A stretch of DNA of 64,000 nt from Lepraria neglecta (lineage: Eukaryota > Ascomycota > Lecanoromycetes > Lecanorales > Stereocaulaceae). The stretch covers positions 5,518,001 to 5,582,000 of the forward strand of contig CM065647.1 in the NCBI GenBank assembly GCA_033220425.1. Reading direction: 5' to 3'. Position 1 is the stretch's first letter. Each line of letters opens with the position of its first letter. The position numbers and the translations under genes are program-made. Shown here one piece after another: positions 23,228 through 33,559 of this stretch. The notes under the pieces are model-generated. The model did not search any database and was not told the DNA's origin. It saw nothing but the letters and a program-made list of their open reading frames with translations.

Positions 23228-24118
23228 TTACTCAATATCCACCTTCTTCACGTCCACGATATCGTTATCCAGTTTCGGGATCGTGATCATCAGGATCCCA
23301 TCCTCCATTTTCGCTGAGATGGCATCGGAATCGACTTGCGCCGGGTTGACCTTGCTCCCTAGTTTGACCTTGCGTTCGAAAACGCCGACTTTGCGCTCAT
23401 CAAGGGCCAGCGTTTTCAAGAATTCTTCATCGCCGGGGCGGTAGATCACGCCCGCGACATTCAGCTCGCTCTTATCGGCGTCCCAGTTCACGCCTACATC
23501 TTCTTTCTTCGCGCCGGCGAGGGAGATGTGAACGACGTATGCGTCTTCGGTGTCGAAAATATCTGCTGGTGGCGTGAAGTCCTTGCTGTTATCCCTACCT
23601 CCAGCATCTTTCTTTCCGAATCCGTCACGAGCACCGGCCATCACTTCCTCAGGAACGAACTGCGAGACGAATTCCGCGATCTTGCTCATATCGAAGTTCC
23701 CGCCCATAGGCCATCCTTCGCGTCCACGCCCGCCACAGCGTCCTCCGCGTCCGCGTCCACCCCAGCCGCCGCGACCCTGTCCGTGTGGGCCTCTGTGGTG
23801 GTGGGGTCCACCTTGACGGCCGCCGAAGGGGAAGCCGGGACCGAAGGGGTGGTCGTGCGGTGGTGGGCCGTGATGTTCAGAGTCTGGTGGTGGTGGGGGA
23901 CCGTCGTGGTGGGGTGGTGGTGGGCCTTCGTGATGGGGTGGGGGAGGGCCGTCGTCCTGAGGAGGTGGGCCATACTCTGGAGGTGGACCACGGGAATCAC
24001 CGCGGGACTCGGGGTTGTAGGCTGCGAAGAAGGGGTGGGTGGAACCTTGGCCTTCGAGGCTGGCGATCCAGTCCCAGAAGGGGTTGCCGGGTTGGTTGAG
24101 GTAGCGGACGTTTGACAT
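23228..24118 (-). CDS. Small heat-shock protein (Hsp20/alpha-crystallin family)
   Basis: Single exon, 296 residues from the ATG at 24118-24116 (MSNVRYLNQPGNPFWDWIASLEG); the frame is open 41 codons further upstream, but that part is hydrophobic, unlike the family, and is probably 5' UTR. ATP-independent holdase of the cytosol that keeps unfolding proteins soluble. N-terminus: FWDWIASL aromatic segment. Residues about 45-135: an unusually long Pro/His/Gly/Arg-rich region with repeated GPPPPHH units and RGGRG stretches. Residues about 176-296: alpha-crystallin domain starting DFTPPADIFDTEDAYVVHISLAGAKKEDV, with the beta-strand block SELNVAGVIYRPGDEEF and the C-terminal DAISAKMEDGILMITIPK, which matches the conserved xGxLxIxxPK-type motif. 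Fungal Hsp30-like members have this layout. Confidence 0.92.
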   Translation of the reverse strand: MSNVRYLNQPGNPFWDWIASLEGQGSTHPFFAAYNPESRGDSRGPPPEYGPPPQDDGPPPPHHEGPPPPHHDGPPPPPDSEHHGPPPHDHPFGPGFPFGGRQGGPHHHRGPHGQGRGGWGGRGRGGRCGGRGREGWPMGGNFDMSKIAEFVSQFVPEEVMAGARDGFGKKDAGGRDNSKDFTPPADIFDTEDAYVVHISLAGAKKEDVGVNWDADKSELNVAGVIYRPGDEEFLKTLALDERKVGVFERKVKLGSKVNPAQVDSDAISAKMEDGILMITIPKLDNDIVDVKKVDIE

Positions 24119-24184
24119 GTTTGCTATGTGTTTGAGTCTGTTGTGAAGAGGTTGATAGTAGTATGTGAGTAGTATGAGTACGAG

Positions 24185-24262
24185 AATATAAGGGGAATAT
24201 AGTAAGATGCTGTGAGAAGACGAGAAAGAGAGAGCTTTCAAGCCACGTTATATGCTTGAAAG
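24185..24262 (-). promoter_or_regulatory. Putative stress-response promoter elements of the Hsp20 gene
   Basis: Upstream of the heat-shock gene there is an AGGGG core (24191-24195), the stress-response-element pentamer, and an inverted repeat CTTTCAAG (24235-24242) / CTTGAAAG (24255-24262). I do not see a perfect three-unit heat-shock element. Sites are by eye only. Confidence 0.3.
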
Positions 24263-24857
24263 CCACAGGCAGCCAACAGTGTACGTAGACTCGAATAATG
24301 ACACGCACGCACGCAACAAATCAGAAAGAAGACCCGAGAAGATAGAAGAAGGTTGTGGAAGAAGAATCGCCATTGGAATGACCTATGGCGGGGAAAGATT
24401 CGGTCAGGCTCCAGGCGACGCGTATCAGAAGAAGTGGTGTGTGGGTGGCGATTGCCTTCAAAACAGGCTTTTGCTTCATACGGCGCTATTTTCGCGCCGA
24501 GATCATCTTTCATAGTCCGGTTGATATACATGAGATGGCTGCCTCAAAGTGCAAGATGCTTCTGGCTACAGAAGATGAATGCAGTTGATAAAGTTGATGA
24601 AGGCAGAGGGCCGAAAAGCTTGGCCACGAATTGTCGCTTAGTCATATATTATTAATCTCATCTTTGCCAAGAGCCTTCGTCAAGAGCCTCGCCAAAGTTG
24701 ACCTCGGAAAGTACACAACGACAGCGCGGCAATGAGTTTCAGAGACGACCAGAATTGCGCAGCGAGCGCTCGAATTTCCATGGCTTCCGGATTTCTGTGC
24801 AGATGCCATCAAAACCGGTGGAGAGGGCTGCAAATCTCAACCAGTGGCTCACCTTCC
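24263..24857. other. Intergenic, no gene recognised
   Basis: About 600 bp with only short open frames and no motif. Confidence 0.4.
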
Positions 24858-24859
24858 TA

Positions 24860-25087
24860 GAAGGGTTCATCCCCTAGTGGGCCAAACCCCCAAATAGGCC
24901 ATTCATAGGGCTGAAGCCCGGGAGAGTACCCCTAGAGCTCGGCCGCTACGCCCTAAGCAGATAGGTTCCGCGGACAAACCTGTCGCCTAAGCAATCAGCT
25001 CTAGGGCATTATTCTAAGGAGGCTACAGTCGTCAGCCCTACAACTGGCCCATTCGGGGGTTTGGCCCATTAGGGGGGTGAACCCTTC
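24860..25087. mobile_element. MITE-like foldback element with TA target duplication
   Basis: Terminal inverted repeats of about 60 bp: the left end begins GAAGGGTTCATCCCC (24860) and the right end, read inward from 25087, begins GAAGGGTTCACCCCC; then both read (T)GGGCCAAACCCCC and TAGGGCTGA. TA flanks both sides (24858-24859 and 25088-25089). The centre is also self-complementary (CCTAGAGCT / AGCTCTAGG and ATAGGTT..CCGCGG..CAAACCT), so the single strand would fold into one long hairpin. No ORF. The TA duplication and small size suggest a non-autonomous Tc1/mariner-group element; no parent is visible in the window. Confidence 0.75.
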
Positions 25088-25089
25088 TA

Positions 25090-25703
25090 CTTGGTGTTGA
25101 TCATTCACACCCTTTCCCTGTCAGCATCGCCCAGGTCATCTACTGGTAAGACGGTGAGCTACCGACGGATCGGTGGACGAATACCGTGAATCCTATATAT
25201 GAGGATGGTGGTCAGCGCCGTTGGAGGAGATTAGTGACTGCAGTTATGAGGCGGAAAACACCAAGGATCTCAATCCTCCTGGTCGTTGATAGGAGCGTTA
25301 GGACGGCCCCCCATGGCGGAGCCACTTTTCCTGGTCGCTTTCGTAATCTGAAACTCGCAGCTAAGTGGTGGTTCTTTTATACCGGTGGCCTCGCCTCGAT
25401 ACGCCCGGTGCGTGCCTTTTTTTGTTTCAAGAAGATTGTTAGGATCCCACAGCCGTTCCAACAATGATCGTTGCGGGCATTGCTACTGATGTATTCACGC
25501 CGCTCAAAATATGCGGTGGCAAGTAGCGACACATGATGTCTGACTTTGGATGCGGGAAGTCGCTCAAGGCGTTGATGCATAAAAAGAGCCAAGAGTTGCG
25601 ACAGCGACATTGTCATCGTATTTTTTCTATTTATCCAAACTTGCCCTCCCTATTCACCAATTGAAGACCTTTTCGACTTCTGTCCTTGACACAATCGCCT
25701 GAC
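25090..25703. other. Intergenic, promoter side of GH71 gene
   Basis: Between the MITE and the GH71 start. No coding feature recognised. Confidence 0.4.
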
Positions 25704-27518
25704 ATGCATATCTATATTGCTTCCTCGATATTCGCTATAGCATTGCTGCTCGTTCGTACAGTACAAGCCAAGGCGGTCTTTGCGCATTACATGGTACCTG
25801 CCACCTTCAATTTTTTGGTAAAGTAATTGCTCAAAGCTCCTACAGGTCGGCACTGTGTCGCAGGTCCATGCACAGCAAGACATAAAAGATGCAAGTGCTA
25901 TGGGGTGAGTTCTCTTGGGCCAGTCTATAACGACAACAAGCTGATGGCCCGTACGGACTTGATGGTTTTGCCTTGAACATAGGAGATGCGACGCAGCCTT
26001 TTGTGGCCACCACGGTTAAATATCTGTTTGCAGCTGCAGCCGGCACGAACTTCAAGCTGTTTATCAGCATGGACGTTTCTGCATCAGGCGCAGCCTGCGC
26101 TGCAAGCCATACTTCCTGCAATGGGGTGAGCTTTCTAATCATTGACAACACCGTTCATTTTCGCTGACAGAATGATCGTGCTGAATTAGCCATACGATTA
26201 CGCGAACATCTTCACGCAATATCTGGGCAATCCGGTATATTATCTAGGACCTAATGGTCTGCCAATGATATCAACGTTCTCGGCCTCAAATCTTACAAAT
26301 TCCGATTGGACTGGCAAGACTCATTCCCTAGCGAGGCCACTCGCAGCACGTGCTGACCGAATTGCCAGCCTGGAAGCAATCCTTGGCTAATCAAATGCAC
26401 TTTATTCCTGACTTTGATGGGACCGCTGGCTACTACCAAGCCGCTGATGGCGTAGGTGGTCCCAAAATTCTCGCTCCATACAATGCTGACTGCCGACCTC
26501 TAGTGGTGGTCTTATTGGGGTGATGTGGTCGATGGGCTTTTCAGTTGGGAGGCCGCGTGGCCGGCATTAGGTGGCCTAGGTGGTAACTCTCCTGGAGATA
26601 TCTCTCCTGACCTGCCTGTCATCGCGGGTGCAGAGGCACATAATAAGAGCTACATGATTGGTTTGTATGCATCGGCTCCATCTATTCCCAATCCGCTAAC
26701 CGTTTGCAGCTTTGAGCACCCTGCAGTTCAAGGATGCGGTAGGCTTGCTGGAGACATCTAGTCTAATTGTTCTCTCTAATTGCGTGCAGTACGCTACCAA
26801 CATCTATCGGGCCGGCGACCTCAATCTCCCTATTCGTATACAGAACATCCTGGACATGTCACCCCAGCCAGAGTTCGTCGAGGTCATCACATGGGTAAAT
26901 ATTCCTTCCTTCAATCTACCGTTCACACATTATACTTACACTCCTCCACAGAACGACGGCCCCGAGAGCCACTACATCGGCAACCTCTGGCCAGAATCAG
27001 GTGGCGACACTCCCTACTCAAGCCAAGCGGCATTCCCCCACAACGCATGGCAACCACTCATTACCTCCTTCATCGCCGCATGGAAAGCCGGCGGCTCCAC
27101 TGCCTCTATGTCGCCACCTGGAAATCAGGTCATGGGTGCGCTGTGGTACAAAACGATCCTGCAGGATGAGAGCTGTCCTGGCGCTCAACCCGAGGCCTTT
27201 TCTACCGGCACCGATACCCTTAATTGGGCTATCGTTCTACCGGCTGGCTCGTCGGGTATGCAGGTTCGTGGGACAAGCAATAATAATGTCCTGCAGACTG
27301 TGAATGTCTACCCGGGAATGAGCTTCGGGTCCTTCAAGGATGTGCACGCTGGTACGCAGTTGCTCGAACTGCTGGATTCGTCAGGCATGGTTGTCATGGC
27401 TACGGGGCAAGGTGGATGCGTCGCGACGGACTGTCCTGATGGGATCTACAATATGAATTATCAGGTCCTTGGTCTCGCCCAAGGCGGTGGTGGCAGTTCT
27501 GGATGTACCAATGTGTGA
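25704..27518 (+). CDS. Secreted alpha-1,3-glucanase (GH71, mutanase)
   Basis: Nine exons: 25704-25793, 25846-25904, about 25957-26125, 26190-26313, 26369-26451, 26504-26660, 26710-26738, 26790-26894, 26952-27518; about 460 residues. Signal peptide MHIYIASSIFAIALLLVRTVQA, then the GH71 start KAVFAHYMVG. Later landmarks: LDGFALNIGDATQPF, FKLFISMDVS, PVYYLGPNGLPMISTF, WWSYWGDVVDGLFSWEAAWP, YATNIYRAGDLNLPIRI and EVITW/NDGPESHYIGNLWPE, the last holding conserved acidic residues. Family members hydrolyse alpha-1,3-glucan of fungal walls. Oddities: intron 26314-26368 starts with GC (GCAAGA) instead of GT but has a good CTGAC branch and AG end; and the acceptor of the second intron, needed at about 25956 to keep the frame, reads CGG rather than AG. 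That could be a splice mutation making the gene non-functional. It is the last intact-looking gene before the AT-rich domain. Confidence 0.85.
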
Positions 27519-28440
27519 GTGGGAATGGCCGCTCTCCGCTTGCATCAATGGAGGAGCTTATGTATGACATCTTGCAACGGTGGAGCGAAGAGGGTCACTA
27601 TTTCCTTTGGTCAAGAGCTTGGAGCGGCATGCTTGGAAATCCTCGTATTTCTTTTGTCCAAATTCATAATTATTGGCAAGATCGCAATGTAGTATACTCA
27701 AAAGGAGGATTCGATAGTTGTCAAGGTCCTAAAACCTCTGATTGGCAAGCTTACTACGACTGACGAGTCGACGCGTCTGCTAAGTGGGGGTTTTCCGACA
27801 GGATGAACTCTTAGTGTATCCCTTCGTGTGTTTCATCTCTTCCCCGCATTTTGCGAATCTGCATGCCGCTACTATTCTCGCATTTACTCCATGGAAGGTA
27901 TCTTTCCATATCGTTTCCAGCTGCCAAAACTCAGTAGTGGTGTAATCCCACGCCAGTTTTAAGATCTGAACTCTATTTTGCCCCGGGAACCACAACCCCC
28001 CCTCGACGTATCTCGGGTACCTATTCGACCCCCAAGCTGGGAGCGACGCGGCCCGTTTCCCGCCCCTTAGGCTGCTTTTTGACTGCCGTTGAGTCCGTGT
28101 ATTCGAGTCATTTAGGCGTGGGGGTCCTATGTTCTTGGTCGGCCTCTTTGAGGCGGCAAGCGCTCTCATCAGGATAGAGGACCGGAGAGGTCTGAAGCGT
28201 GGGGATGTTGGATATGCGGCGCTAGGTTATGTGCTCCTATATCTCTGTTGCGGTGGGAAGCAGGTTCCTTTCCCAGCACAAAACCATTCATTCCCTGTCT
28301 GTTGCGAAACTCCGGCGGGAGGTCGATCTTTTCGTTCTTTAGGTTCTTGACAAAATGTATCTCTTTATTTTCCTTCCATTATGCATCCTCTACTTCTCTC
28401 TCTGCGTATCAGCCCAAGCAAATTGTTTCTTCCCCAATTT
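27519..28440. other. Intergenic transition to the AT-rich domain
   Basis: Normal base composition up to about 28,440, then an abrupt switch. Short ORFs on both strands have no recognisable family. Confidence 0.5.
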
Positions 28441-28444
28441 AGGT

Positions 28445-28625
28445 AGATATCTATTAAGTGGTGAACGGAGACGTTCTTTAGAGATATTAAATTCTTTAGT
28501 AATAGCGCGACGACTAGTATTCTAACGCGTATAAATAGCGTTAATAGCTTCTTAGATCCTTCCCTTAACAGTATTATATAATTGGTCTATTATAGTTAGT
28601 ATTGAATAAGCTGGAAGAATAATGG
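28445..28625 (-). mobile_element. Fragment of a second pogo-like transposase (psq-type HTH)
   Basis: Read on the minus strand, this stretch gives EAINAIYTRQNTSRRAIT then KEFNISKERLRSRL, the pipsqueak-type helix-turn-helix that begins fungal Fot1/pogo transposases. Only the N-terminal part is present and it stops at the edge of the normal-composition sequence near 28,440. It is separate from the complete element that starts at 28,661. Confidence 0.6.
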
Positions 28626-28660
28626 TGGTTTTCGCGTTCTATAGCTAAATACGTTATATA

Positions 28661-30508
28661 ACGTAATCTACCCCCTAGTTGGCCACACCCCCTAGTTGGC
28701 CAGTGCCCTACCTTGAAATGTAACTAACGTATGAAATATCAACAAATTTCTATAGAATTAAGCTATTTACAACTAGAAATCAAGCTATACGTGTCAGACA
28801 TACCCTGGCATTATGCTCTAGCGAGCTATATATACTATATCTTGGTGGCGCGCAGCTAGAAGCTTACGTAGTAACTCCGCTTAAAACAGCTTTATCAGCT
28901 ACTTAAGCTCTTTTAACTCGATCTTATCCTTCCTCCGCAGTTAGAACTCCTCTACTAGCTATATATAAGCGAGGAGTTTCTCGCTTGCGCTTTTAACACG
29001 TGCTTATAGCTCGTAGATCCTTGATTTCGCTGGCTAAAAGTATAGCGTTATATATAGCTATTTGATACCCTTTAACTACCCGCTTCAGCGCCTGTTCTAT
29101 CAGACTTAGGGGGCTTTTTAAACGCCGTTTTAGTAATCCCTTGATTATAGTATATTCCTAAGCTAATTAAGCTACGATATAGGGTGTTTTAGGGGTTTGG
29201 CGGGCTACTATAGCCATCTTCGATATAGGAGGGGTAGATATCTATAGCTTGAGCTAGAGACGCGAAAGGACTCGCTTAGGATTAAAAGATACTAATCTAG
29301 CTATAGTAAATCTACTATAGATATTTAATAAGTTTAGGGCTACTGCGCGGGCAGGTTTAAAAGCCTCTAAGAAGTCGAGCTTGTCGATATAGTTATATCC
29401 AAGCTATATATAGATTTCTATCTGATATCTATACGCGCGTTTCAGCGGCGAAAAGTAGCCGACGTCTAATAGCTATAGTAGATACGACGAATATAGTAGT
29501 ATATATAAAGTTATAATCGCGTTATCTAGATAGAATCGATCGAACTTAGGGGTCACGTAGCTTCTATAGCCGTCTAAAATTAGTAGTTAATACCGTCTAA
29601 CTATATAGACCTTTATATATTTATTAAATACGGTCTAGAGCTAAATTAGACTAATCTTATTAATAGTCTATCTATTTTTACTAATAGTAATTATCTACTA
29701 CGATAGTAGGGCTTTATACTACGTAGCCTAATATATCTTACCTACAAAGATAATTATAGAAGATAAGGCCTAGCTACTAGCGTTAATAGCTTCTACGGCT
29801 ATTATCTATTCTCGATTCCCTAGCTATATAACTAATACTTTCCCGGCTCTTTATAACCCTATTACCACTTTAGTAGTACTTATAATCTCTATTTAGAACC
29901 TCGTTTCGTCAAAATTGTAGATATCTTTATCTAGGATACTATATTTCGCCCGCGTGTTCTTTACAAGTCGAAACTAGTTACTTATAGCCTTAGGGTCCTT
30001 ATATAAGGCCCGTTAGTAGTTATACTTCTGTATATATTTTAATTAAAGCTATTTATAACGATTAATAAATTTGCGGACCCAATTTTCGTCTATAGTAGAT
30101 AATATATCGATAGGGGATATAGCGCGCGCTAAAAGAAGAATATTAGCCATTTTATATATAGTAGAGATCCGAGGTAGAAATCCCCGTTCGTCTATAGATA
30201 GAACCTATTAAAGAAGGGCTTCTTCTTCCGTAGGAAGGAGCTTTCGATTTACTATTTAGGATTATTAACGCGTTAGCTATCTACGAAGACGATTACTTAA
30301 AGTTAAGCAAGAGACGTCGTAGGCGCGGGCTATAGCCCGTATACTTAGAGATATATTATTATTATAAATAGCTTTAATAGCTTAAAGAATTCTAGCTTCC
30401 TAATCGCTTTTGTAATTAGATAGTATTTTAGTATTTTATTGAAAGTCGCGTTTTTATAGAAGGTACTAACTAACTAGGAGGTATAGCTAACTAGGGGGTA
30501 GATTACGT
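28661..30508 (-). mobile_element. Fot1/pogo-type DNA transposon, RIP-degraded
   Basis: 1,848 bp, bounded by inverted repeats of about 45 bp: both ends begin ACGTAATCTACCCCCTAGTT (left at 28661; right read inward from 30508), with C-to-T differences between the two ends. TA flanks both sides (28659-28660, 30509-30510), the Tc1/mariner-pogo target duplication. The transposase lies on the minus strand: helix-turn-helix at about 30,290-30,390, a CENP-B-type DNA-binding part (ENWVRKFINRYK, near 30,080), IYNFDETRF with the first DDE aspartate near 29,900, LILDGYRSYVTPKFDRF near 29,560 with the second, and LLDVGYFSPLKRAY further on. Many stop codons, so it cannot encode an active transposase. Length and TIRs are close to Fot1-class elements. 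Confidence 0.88.
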
Positions 30509-30510
30509 TA

Positions 30511-32310
30511 ATAAAGCTCTCTATATTCGACTTTATTATCTTATATAGGCCTAGTAAGATAAACCTAGCCGATACGCCGTTAAGACGCTCTAATTATATA
30601 GGTATAAATATATCTATAAATCTTTTATTGCTAACCCTATAGTAGAAGCTAGCTAATGTAGCGGGGATTTACACCTCTATATTTAAGGTAATTAGGAAGG
30701 TATATAGGCTAGATACTCCTAAAGGAGATAATACTCTAAAAGTAGGCGTAACGCACGTAGTATATAGTATATATATAGTATAGATATAATATCTAGTAGT
30801 AGAGGTAAAAGCTGAACTACTAGGATCTATATTTACTATAGTTAATAAGACTCGTTCAAGTTATATAATAAGACTTAGGAAACTTCTACCCTAAAGCCGA
30901 GGGAGCGCAGACGAGATACCGGCTTAAACTACTTATAACGTAGCTAGTATTTAGCTTAATTCTATTACTAGATCTATTAGTTATAAATAACTTGTTCTAC
31001 GTATAGTTACTAGTATAATAGCGTCTTATAAAACGATATATACGCCTGAAAGCGATTCTATTATCTAATTTATTAAAGCTTTATAGCTTAAAGACCCTTA
31101 GGTCTCTCGCTATAGATAAGTTAAGGAGATAGATAATCGTATAGTAAACGCCGGGTCTTAGATATAGAATAAATAAGGTCTTCTAAAATATAATAGCGCT
31201 ATATATATACCTAAAGACGAAGCTATCTGCGATAAGCTATTAAAACGCTATTATAATAACCCTTTAGTAGGATATTTTAGATCTAATAAGACTATAGAGC
31301 TCCTTAGAAGGAATTTCTTCTAGGGTACTATTAATAAGGATATCAAGATATATATAGATATATATAATATTTATTAGTATATAAAAATAAGACGATATTA
31401 TCTATACGGCGAGATATATATATTACTATAGACTTTATTACTAATCTACTACTAAGTAAGCAAAGAGGATATATTTATAATATAATTCTTATAATAGTCG
31501 ATTAGTATATAAAGATAGTTAGATACCTCCTAATCTAAAAGACTATTAATACTATTAATCTAGTAGAGCTCTTCTTTAAAGAAATTATCCTTAGATATAG
31601 CTACCTAGATAGTATTATCTCGGATAGGGGTAGTATATTTACTAGCGGCTTTTAGGCTAAGATTTACTATTAAACGAAAATAAAGAGAAATCTTAGTATC
31701 GTATTCTACTCCTAAATTAATAGCTAGATAGAACGCCAAAATCAAATACTTAAGTATTATCTACGTATCTACTACGATAAATAGTAGGGTAACTAGGCGA
31801 GTCTCCTACCGCTAGCCGAATTCGTCTATTACCAAGCTTAATAAGCGAGCTCCAAGAGAAGTCCGTTTTATTTAATATATAGCTATAAGCTAGAGCTCGA
31901 AATACGTACTAAGGATAATACTAGGGAGGAAGAGATATCTATAGCAAAGGATTATATAAAGTAACTTTATTAGATACGAGATATATTTATAAAATACTAG
32001 GTAACTATATAGGTAGCAAGGTCTTAGTAAGGATAAAATATACAGCGCGCAAAGATTACAATGAACGAGTTATTGAGGTTGAATGAGTTATTATTACTTC
32101 TAGCTACTAAGCGGAAGAAATGTATAAGGCAAAGCGCAAGCGCTTACTAACTAATCTAGTAACTATAATAGTTGCCCCTGCCGAAAGATGCCGTTCGCCC
32201 ACGAGGCATCAAGAAGTTAGAAGAAGCTATATATATCAAGAGGATTGTATAGCTAGTATCGAGATTCTATACGACTACGATATTTCTATTATAAAGGTTT
32301 AGCTTAACTA
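30511..32310 (+). mobile_element. Truncated Ty3/gypsy retroelement fossil (integrase half)
   Basis: Conceptual + strand reading from about 31,200 to 31,900 shows the integrase order of Ty3/gypsy elements: the region before the zinc-binding motif, then the core with ISDRG(S) (near 31,620) and HPQ-like (near 31,715) landmarks. The reverse transcriptase half and clear LTRs are not seen, so the copy is truncated. It is broken many times over and RIP-degraded. It directly follows the pogo element. It is a different family from the two chromodomain elements further right. Confidence 0.65.
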
Positions 32311-32348
32311 TATATAGCTATCGTAGAAAGGAAGAATTGGCCGACTTT

Positions 32349-32475
32349 TATTCAGGGTCGCCGTTATTAAGAAAAGTGGGTAACTATTATTTAGGGTCGC
32401 TATTATTAGGAATGAAAGAAATAGCTAACTATTATTTAGAGTCGCTATTATTAGGAATAAAAAGTCGATAGGTAG
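32349..32475. repeat. Short tandem repeat, three copies
   Basis: Three units of about 38-45 bp start at 32349, 32387 and 32432, each with TTAT(T/C)(T/C)AG.GTCGC(C/T)(G/A)TTATTA. The first is the least RIP-altered. They lie at the 3' side of the truncated gypsy fossil and may belong to its LTR or leader. Confidence 0.7.
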
Positions 32476-32479
32476 AGTA

Positions 32480-32830
32480 TTAGTGCCGTGGATTTTCTTA
32501 GCTATACTTATTTAATAATATATAGCTCTCCTCGAATATTAAGCTCGATATTACTATCTTTTACTAGCTTGGCAAAGTTCTCTAAAGGAGCTTATCTCTA
32601 GCTCTTAAATAAACTATTATAAAAGATAATACGCGATATAGTAGGGAAAGTATCAGTAAAAAGAACTATAGCGTCGTTGATACGCTTAGCGATACTATTA
32701 TAGTATATTCGATTATCTATAAATTCGTCTATTTCGTTCTTTATAGCTTTAAAAGCGCCCTAGACCTTTAATATTTATATAGAAACCTTTATCTACGGCA
32801 TAAATAATTTCCAGTACTACTAGAAATTAT
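32480..32830. other. RIP-degraded sequence, no family recognised
   Basis: AT-rich with stops in all frames; I recognise no domain. Confidence 0.4.
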
Positions 32831-32834
32831 ATTT

Positions 32835-33554
32835 CTGCCTCGGGGGTGCCTTAGTAGCCCCCGAGGCTATGAGCGGGGTGTACTAGAAAGCTAGCTCAGG
32901 AGCGCCTCTAGGGGCCACTGAGGCCCCCCGAGGCAGTCACGAGGCACCAAGAGGCAGCCCCAAATCGATTCCGATTGGCCTCAAATTTCAAGGCCAGCTA
33001 CGTAAGGGTTATACGATAAACTACCCTGAATTAGGACCCCGTAGATACTATATTACGCGAGGTATTCAAGTACGTAGCGTTAAAATGTTGACGTTCTAGG
33101 TACGGGCGCTAGGAACGCGCCTAGGAACGCGCCTAAATATCAACAAAGCTAAGGCCTTAGTAGCGCCCTAATTAGCGCTACTAACGTAATACGCAAAGCC
33201 GCAAAGTCGCAAGTCTACCGAATGCGCATATGTTAACATCGAATATTAACGGTACGGGGCCTCCATGGGCAAACACCCCCGCGGGAACTTTGGCTGAATC
33301 GCTCGAATCCGGGTAGATGTTGGGGCTGCGACCTGGCGCCGTTGGGGGGTGAGGTCCCCGAGCGCTGCCGTCGATCATGGAACATCACGGCTTTCGGGGT
33401 TAAGCTTCTAGGCGCTTGGCGCCGAAGCTTGGCTACTCGGGCTGCCTCAGAGCTGCCTCTACTGCCTTAGAGTATTACGCGTTGCGCTAAGGCAGCGGGG
33501 GCACCCCTAGGAGTTCCGGGCGCTATCCGCGAAAGCTAATATTTGCCGAGGCAG
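32835..33554. mobile_element. GC-rich island with inverted ends, candidate non-autonomous element
   Basis: Starts with CTGCCTCGG (32835-32843) and ends with its inverse CCGAGGCAG (33546-33554); AT-rich flanks on both sides are themselves near-inverted (AAATTATAT / ATATAATTT). Just inside the left end is a strong hairpin, GCCTCGGGGG ... CCCCCGAGGC. The CTGCCTC/GAGGCAG word recurs several times near both ends, like the subterminal repeats of hAT-type elements. Composition is normal and CpA/TpG are present, unlike the RIP domain around it. The minus-strand frame 33378-33181 (65 codons) shows no known domain. I find no clean target duplication. Confidence 0.5.
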
Positions 33555-33559
33555 ATATA

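Noticed and set aside
23528-24115. Long open frames on the + strand opposite the heat-shock gene
   Set aside because: Antisense shadow of the Gly/His/Pro-rich coding region; composition mirrors it and there is no family match.
25186-25467. 93-codon + frame upstream of GH71
   Set aside because: No homology or codon-like pattern, and overlaps open frames on the other strand.
32120-32302. 60-codon open frame downstream of the truncated gypsy fossil
   Set aside because: Probably the tail of the same fossil; no independent domain.
33181-33378. 65-codon minus-strand frame in the GC island
   Set aside because: No family match; GC-rich DNA lowers stop frequency.
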